From Sipunculus nudus (taxonomy: Eukaryota; Annelida; Sipuncula; Golfingiida; Sipunculidae): 64,000 nucleotides of DNA. The position numbers were made by a program, and so were the translations under genes. Positions 58,983-64,000 of the stretch are shown one piece after another. The DNA lies in assembly GCA_026874595.1 (NCBI GenBank), contig CM049311.1, forward strand, positions 46,751,676-46,815,675, read 5' to 3'. The stretch's first letter is position 1, and each line of letters starts with the position of its first letter. The notes under the pieces were generated by a model. It was not told the origin of the DNA, did not search any database, and saw only the letters and a program-made list of their open reading frames with translations.

Positions 58983-59639
58983 CACAGCGATGTTTTTCTA
59001 GAGGATTCCTGTGACGCGTGCTTACCGTGTATAATGTATTATTCTTAGACTATCCGAGAAGTGGAAAATTCTCGGCCTGGGGTGAAGAGTAAATAAAGGG
59101 GCTGTGTTTTAGAGCCGGGGGCAGAGAGCAGAGAAGATTTTCCAGCGGACGCCAAAGCGTGTGTCAGTTTCTGGGACCTTATCCGACGTGTGCGGCAATT
59201 ATAGATTTTCTTCAGAGTTTTTCCTGGATTTTGTGCATTTGGACTTCAGTTTACTCTCTTGATTGTTACAAGAACTTTACACTGGACTGTCATTCTCCGA
59301 GAGTATACATTTAAAGAACTTATCGTTGTAACGGTGTTGGTTACCAGGTACTGTGCACATTATTTATTTTTCTGTGTGATTGTAGTGATTTGTTGTTATA
59401 CCGCTGTTTTACTGTATAAATGTATTGATTTAGTGTATTGTAATGTTAGGATTGTTTTAAGAATAAATTATTTGTTAACATAAAATCACTGACTTCCTTA
59501 TTTTCTAGACATTTCACGCTGCCTTGTGTTACAGAATCTTATTTTTGTTTATCCCCGTTACAGAATTTGGGTTCATCACGCATACGTGATCTGTTTATAT
59601 TAGGTTCCGTAACAAGTTAAAATAGATACTGATTGTAAG

Positions 59640-61067
59640 TGTGATGTAGACATTCAGTGTGGAACAGTACTACTAAAACCTCAGACGATGCCAAATTGTC
59701 ACACCTTACCGTACAACAACAACAAAACCTCAGGAATCTGCTGCAGAATTATGAACATTTGTTTAGTGACATTCCAACGGAACTAGTAAATTGTGCCATG
59801 ATGTCGATGTTGGCGAGGCAAGCGCAGTGAAGCGGCATCCTTATAAACTGAATCCAGAAAAACAAAACTATCTACAAGATGAGGTTCAAAATTTGCTGGA
59901 CAATGATTTTATTGAACCTAGTAACAGTAACTGGAGTTCACCATGTGCCAAAAACCGATGGAAATTACCGTATGTGCACAGATTATCGAAAACTGAACTC
60001 TGTCACCACGACTGACACGTTCACGATTCCGAGGATCGATGATTGTATTGATAGAGTCGGTAGCTCCAGATATGTCTAAAAGTTTGACTTGCTAAAAGGA
60101 TTCTTGCAAGTTCCGCTGACAGAACGAGCCGAAGAAGTGTCCGCATTTGTGACGCCGCAAGGTCTGTACTAGTATAAAGTTATGCAGTTTGGCAGAACTC
60201 GCCAGCCACGTTCCAGCGCCTCATCCATATGGTTGTCAAGGACATTCAGGGATGCGACGCATATATTGATGACCTCAGCGTGTACAACGACACCTGGGAA
60301 AACATCTGCATATTCTTCGCGCCCTCTTCGAAAGACTCAGTGAAGCACGTCTGACCATCAACTTAGTAAAATCTGAGATTAGTCATGCACAAGTAACATT
60401 TTTGGGTCATATTGTAGGACAGGGTCAAGTAAAACCTGTTGATGATAAAATAAGTGCTATTTCTGAATTTCCTAGACCAGAAAACAAAAAGCAAATAATG
60501 CGTTTTCTTGGTATGGTTGGATATTACAGGAAGTTTTGTCCAAATTTTTCTGCTGTAGCTGAACCTTCGACTAATATTTTAAAGAAGAAACAAAAGTTTG
60601 TATGGAATGTTCAGTATGAAAATGCATTTCAGAATTTGAAAGCAATTCTGCAAAGTTCACCCGTTTTAGCAGCTCCAGACTTTTCTGTACCTTTTAAGTT
60701 AGCTGTAGATGCTAGTGACACTGCTGCTGGTGCTGTGTTGTTACAAGAAGGCCATGATGGCATAGATCATCCAATTTGTTATTTTTCAAGAAAGTTTAAT
60801 GCAAACCAGAAAAACTACTCCACGATTGAAAAGGAATATTTGGCTTTGATTTTGGCACTGCAACATTTTGAAGTTTATCTTACTTCATCAGTCAAGTCGA
60901 TCATTGTCTTCAGTGATCACAATGCCCTCACGTTCATGAACAAGTTGAAGTGTAAAAATCAAAGATTGTTGAGATGGAGTTTGTTTTTACAGGAATACAT
61001 TCTTAAAATCAGACACACTAAAAAGAAAGACAATAAAATTGCTGATTGTTTATCGAGATGTTCATGA
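59640..61067 (+). pseudogene. Element 2 reverse transcriptase and RNase H
   Basis: Broken RT at 59640-60400: VKRHPYKLNPEKQNYLQDEV, DGNYRMCTDYRKLNSVTTTD, KFDLLKGFLQVPLTERAEEV, then AYIDDLSVY as the YxDD active site. An intact 221-residue frame, 60402-61067, gives MGHIVGQGQVKPVDDKISAI, RFLGMVGYYRKFCPNF and RNase H (LAVDASDTAAGAVLLQEG, CYFSRKFNANQKNYSTIEKE, VFSDHNALTFMNKL, DNKIADCLSRCS). It ends at 61067 with no integrase after it. Stops and shifts before 60400 inactivate RT. Confidence 0.85.
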
Positions 61068-61190
61068 AAAGTTGTAAACGAGATGTTCATGTAATGTTGT
61101 AAATAAGATGATATGTGAGATGTTGTAAAAAATTTAGTGATTGTGATCGCTTAAAGAAAGTTTTTTTTAGAAATCTTTCTTTTTTCTTAC

Positions 61191-61202
61191 AGGAGGGGGG
61201 AG
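61191..61202 (+). other. Element 2 polypurine tract
   Basis: AGGAGGGGGGAG directly precedes TGTTATAG, the 3' LTR start. Confidence 0.8.
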
Positions 61203-62045
61203 TGTTATAGATGTCTTTTTTATTGTATGCAGCAGTGTGTTTGTTCAGCGCTAGCGTTGTCTGTTGCTATGATGGCATAGCCCGGCCCACGCGTGGGGTC
61301 TCACGTGTAAACAGCAGTCATGCTGATCTGGGGCTTTCTCGCCTGGCCGAGACGGGCCGGCTCACGTGTAAACCCTGATATGTAGAAACACAGGGATGTT
61401 GTTCTAGATGTTTCCTGTAACGCGTGTGTACTGTGTATTATGTATTTTTTCTTTACGGCTTGAGATGAGGAGCTGTAAATAGGGGCTGGGTTTTAGAGCC
61501 GAGAGAGAGAGGTGAAATAATATTCCAGCGGACACAGAAGAGTGGGGCCTTTTCCGATACATGCAGCAGTTACAGATTATCTTCAAATTTATGACGGATT
61601 TTATATAGTCTTCAATTTGCCGATCACTGCCAGGATTTCAGTTTTGGATTACAGTAGATTGATTTTTTAATTACATTGGACTGTTATTCTCTGAGAAGAT
61701 ATGTGTTAACTTTTCATCCGGCTTATACATTTGAAAGGACTTATCGCTATGCAAGTGGTGGTATCAAGGTACTGTGCACTTTGTTTATTTTACTATGTGA
61801 TGGTATTGATTTGCTGTTATACTGTTGTTTCACTGTGAAATTGTATTGATTTAGTGTATTGTAACGTTAGGATTGTTTTAAGAATAAATTATAGTTATTT
61901 GTTAACAAAAAAACACTGTCATCTTTATTCATTCTCCTAGACATTTCACGCTGCCTAGTGTTACAGAATCTGATTTTTTTTATCTCCATAACATCATTTA
62001 GGCTCGTCACGACTACGTGATCTGTTGATTTTAGGTTCCGTAACA
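61203..62045 (+). repeat. Element 2 3' LTR (843 bp)
   Basis: TGTTATAGATGTC to GGTTCCGTAACA, colinear with the 5' LTR apart from a 26-bp deletion and scattered substitutions. The promoter box is changed to CTGTAAATAGGGG. Confidence 0.85.
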
Positions 62046-62068
62046 ACATAAATATATATACATATAAA

Positions 62069-62249
62069 TATAACTCTGAAGAAAAACAACACTGTTAATT
62101 CACAACAGACTGTTTCACGGGATGCGACCCGATCATCAGGTGAATGTGGTTAGAATCAAGGATTCTAACCACATTCACCTGATGATCGGGTCGCATCCCG
62201 TGAAACAGTCTGTTGTGAATTAACAGTGTTGTTTTTCTTCAGAGTTATA
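62069..62249. repeat. Perfect 89-bp inverted repeat, 3-nt spacer
   Basis: 62069-62157 is the exact reverse complement of 62161-62249, with AAG at 62158-62160 as spacer. It begins 23 bp after the 3' LTR of element 2. No mismatch was found on reading both arms. A nearly spacer-free palindrome this long would form a hairpin. Confidence 0.92.
62173..62220 (+). ncRNA. Hammerhead-ribozyme-like motif
   Basis: In the right arm: ATTCAC (stem I), CTGATGA (conserved core, 62179-62185), T-CGGG / TCGCAT / CCCG-T (stem II and loop), GAAA (62202-62205), CAGTCTG (short stem III), TT, then GTGAAT, the exact complement of ATTCAC. The order is that of a type I hammerhead with a very short stem III, as known from Penelope-like and related retroelements. 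Weak points: the closing pair of stem II next to the core would be U-U and not the usual G-C, and U17 is less common than C. The left arm holds the same motif on the minus strand. Confidence 0.4.
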
Positions 62250-62312
62250 CCGCTCTGGCCTAGCTTGTAGGCCATAGAGCACTTTACATCGGAGGGTAAC
62301 ACTACCTTCTAC

Positions 62313-62359
<47 letters not shown>

Positions 62360-63242
62360 TATTTATAACTTACTAGCAGAAAAGACGTAAAGGCGGCCCT
62401 CAGTCCCCATATTTGTGCTGACACACCCCCCCCCCCCTATTTTTACATCCTTGATACACCACTATATGCATTTAAGAACATTCCAAATGATGGTATCCAT
62501 GATACATATGACTCACAGGTCTTATTAATTATAGGGCAAAGGAGTCACGGTATATATAGCACACAAATATGAAGGTCCCACTTTACTTTCACTTCAGGCA
62601 GTTTCCCTAACAGTGAATGTTCATTCGAAATATTTATAAAAAGGCATGTGTTATACTTGTTCTACTATAAAATATACACGTAATGCCCGAGTAGACGGTG
62701 TCAAACACCTCTGTTATCCTCATAGTTACTTTTCATGAAAAACCCCGTCGTCATAACGCCAACGTTTTTAGAATAACCGAGAATAGTACATAAGGAGGCG
62801 ATCTATATTTGCTATTTTACTTTTCTCGCGCATCTTGTTATTTCCTACTGAGAAAAATTTCCAACTGAAAAAAAAAATATCATTTTAATTCAAATGGTAA
62901 GGCTGCATCCAAAATTAATGTGGTAAACAGCAGCTGGATACGACACTTTATTATTACTAGGTAGTGATGTAGTCGAGTCCACCGAGTCTGAGTGCATCCG
63001 AGTCCGAGTGCAAATCCGTGTCTAGACCATCCGAGTCCTAGTCCGGACTCGAGTCCAACATCACCGCATGAAGGCATGTTCAAGATGAAAAAGTATACAG
63101 CGCTTAACAGAATATTAAATAACTACAAGAATTACCACGGTATGATGAACAAAAATCTTCCTGGTTCATTATGATTGGTCTATTAACAAGTACATCTCCT
63201 TCCTGCCACATGTGACACTTTCTTTGCGCTCAGACCTCCAGA
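62250..63242. other. Intergenic region before receptor C
   Basis: Contains a small hairpin (CTCTGGCCTA...TAGGCCATAGAG at about 62253-62279), a (TA)n tract (about 62309-62362), a C-tract near 62427 and the GAGTCC-type repeat listed next. The last 40 bp resemble the sequence before receptor B (TGTGACACTTTCTTT...CCAGAATG). Confidence 0.5.
62963..63065. repeat. GAGTCC-rich element with inverted ends
   Basis: Starts AGTGATGTAGTCGAGTCC and ends GACTCGAGTCCAACATCAC, so its ends are inverted. The inside is degenerate CCGAGTC repeats. Probably a tiny MITE. Confidence 0.4.
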
Positions 63243-63291
63243 ATGATGGAGATCGTGTTGGCTCTGTTCGTCCCACTGACTCTAGCCACAG
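63243..63291 (+). CDS. Receptor C, signal-peptide exon (gene continues right)
   Basis: Encodes MMEIVLALFVPLTLATG, aligned without gaps to the receptor B exon MREFLFALFIPFTLATG. It has the same length (49 nt), the same phase-1 end and the same GTAAGTG donor. It begins just after CTCCAG|A, an acceptor-like site, as in B. No ectodomain exon is found before the end of the window, so the rest of the gene lies beyond 64000. Confidence 0.72.
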
Positions 63292-64000
63292 GTAAGTGTC
63301 CGTTAAGTCTGTATGTGAGATAATAACATGAATTACACACATCGAGCAGGCCTATATTATTCAGGTTATACGTTTTACCTGAAAATACCTTTGATTCACA
63401 TTGGCTAAATAATACCGGCAATCAAATCGTGTTATGTATATATTTAATACGATTTACCCAGTTGCTTGAGGAGATACTGCTTTGCTCTAACACAAAATAC
63501 ATAAATGCATACATAAAGGCTACAGCACATCCCAGCAGTGTTAATGTTCTTTCATTTAAGAAACAATGAAAAAGGACAAATCATGCCAAATGTCCTGTCT
63601 AACAATTAGAATTTTATAAATTTTAAACTTTGATGTAGGTTTGAGTTTGGAGAAAATGCATTGGTTGCTGGACTGTCGTTTATAACAAAAGTGAGCTATT
63701 TCCTGCCCAAGGACCCGAGCCTAATTTTACACACTCGGCAGAGTCGGACTCTTTTGTTTAGAGTTTGTGGGCGTCACAATCTGAACCCCACAATGCACCG
63801 CGGCTTCTAAATACACAGATGACGTTCGTTTAAATGTAGTGATGAGGGTAATGAAGTCCGTTCAAGTACGCTGGATAAGAATTTTGTCAAGTCAGATTAC
63901 ATAAACGTTGGTTCCAGGTATAAGTAAAATTTTGCAAGCATTCGAATGTGAAATGTAAACAAAAGGTGATAAAAACTGGTGATTCCTTGAAATATAACAA
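63292..64000 (+). other. Receptor C intron 1 (5' part)
   Basis: AT-rich sequence after a GTAAGTG donor. No exon with the CxC cysteine pattern is present before the window ends. Confidence 0.5.

Larger units (their letters stand above)
54817..59614 (+). repeat. Third related LTR, split by element 3
   Basis: Left part 54817-54957 (TGTTGTGACACCCTCGCC, CTAGGGGCTCTCTCGCC, CCTGGTATGTAGAGATAC) and right part 58988-59614 (CGATGTTTTTCTAGAGG to GGTTCCGTAACA) align in order with the element 2 LTR, but are clearly diverged. It sits between integrase and RT of element 2, probably as a solo LTR. No clear target duplication was found. An unequal recombination product is the alternative. Confidence 0.7.
50533..62045 (+). 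mobile_element. Gmr1-like Ty3/gypsy retrotransposon (element 2), nested-in
   Basis: Complete outline: 5' LTR, tRNA-Pro-type primer-binding site, gag with coiled coil and zinc knuckle, protease, integrase, then RT and RNase H, polypurine tract, 3' LTR. Integrase precedes RT, and RNase H is followed directly by the polypurine tract, unlike ordinary Ty3/gypsy. Gmr1-type elements are known for this order. A later LTR insertion (54817-59614) separates integrase from RT. Multiple stops and frameshifts make it inactive. Confidence 0.85.

Overview
The window looks like animal nuclear DNA, most likely from a marine bivalve or related mollusc. The reasons are small phase-matched exons with GT-AG borders, very long AT-rich introns, CGCGAA-rich MITE-like repeats, core repeats ending in GGACGGACGG-type tails, and Ty3/gypsy elements. 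I could not test the taxon by a search. No rRNA, tRNA, CRISPR array or bacterial-type operon was seen.

The host genes are three tandem paralogues on the + strand, called receptor A, B and C here. A (exons 585-983, 1803-2118, 6191-6476; its signal-peptide exon lies left of the window) and B (27329-27377, 35856-36212, 38165-38378, 38936-39020; 234 residues, complete) encode single-pass membrane proteins: signal peptide, one ectodomain with the same six-cysteine pattern, N-glycosylation sites, a Pro/Thr-rich stalk, one transmembrane helix and a short tail. Exon phases (1-1-2) are identical in A and B. C contributes only its signal-peptide exon (63243-63291). The tails differ. A has two ITIM-like tyrosine motifs plus a YxN motif, and its transmembrane exon can also be read through into a different tail followed by its own AATAAA. 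B has a short basic tail with no such motif. I do not recognise the ectodomain family. A clustered, tail-diversified receptor family such as an immune or self/non-self set is an inference.

The space between genes is filled by repeats: a ~48-bp minisatellite in A intron 3 (about 2985-4875); two related arrays, ~170-210 bp and ~340 bp units (about 12950-14600 and 15500-18075); a 55-bp satellite of about 56 units (21325-24425); a second unrelated 55-bp minisatellite (45960-47410); a ~34-bp minisatellite (48100-48860); and an inverted copy of the first array family (49085-50090). B intron 1 carries a degenerate, minus-strand Ty3/gypsy element (28851-35656). A foldback element with ~340-bp arms (39409-40296) lies just beyond B.

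The right third holds a nested retrotransposon stack. The outer element (50533-62045) has gag, protease, integrase, then reverse transcriptase/RNase H, an integrase-first order like Gmr1-type Ty3/gypsy elements. A related LTR (54817-59614) sits between integrase and RT and is itself split by a minus-strand gypsy element (54958-58982) flanked by CACAG duplications. All three elements carry stops or frameshifts. Twenty-three bases beyond the outer element is a perfect 89-bp inverted repeat with a 3-nt spacer; its right arm contains a hammerhead-ribozyme-like arrangement.
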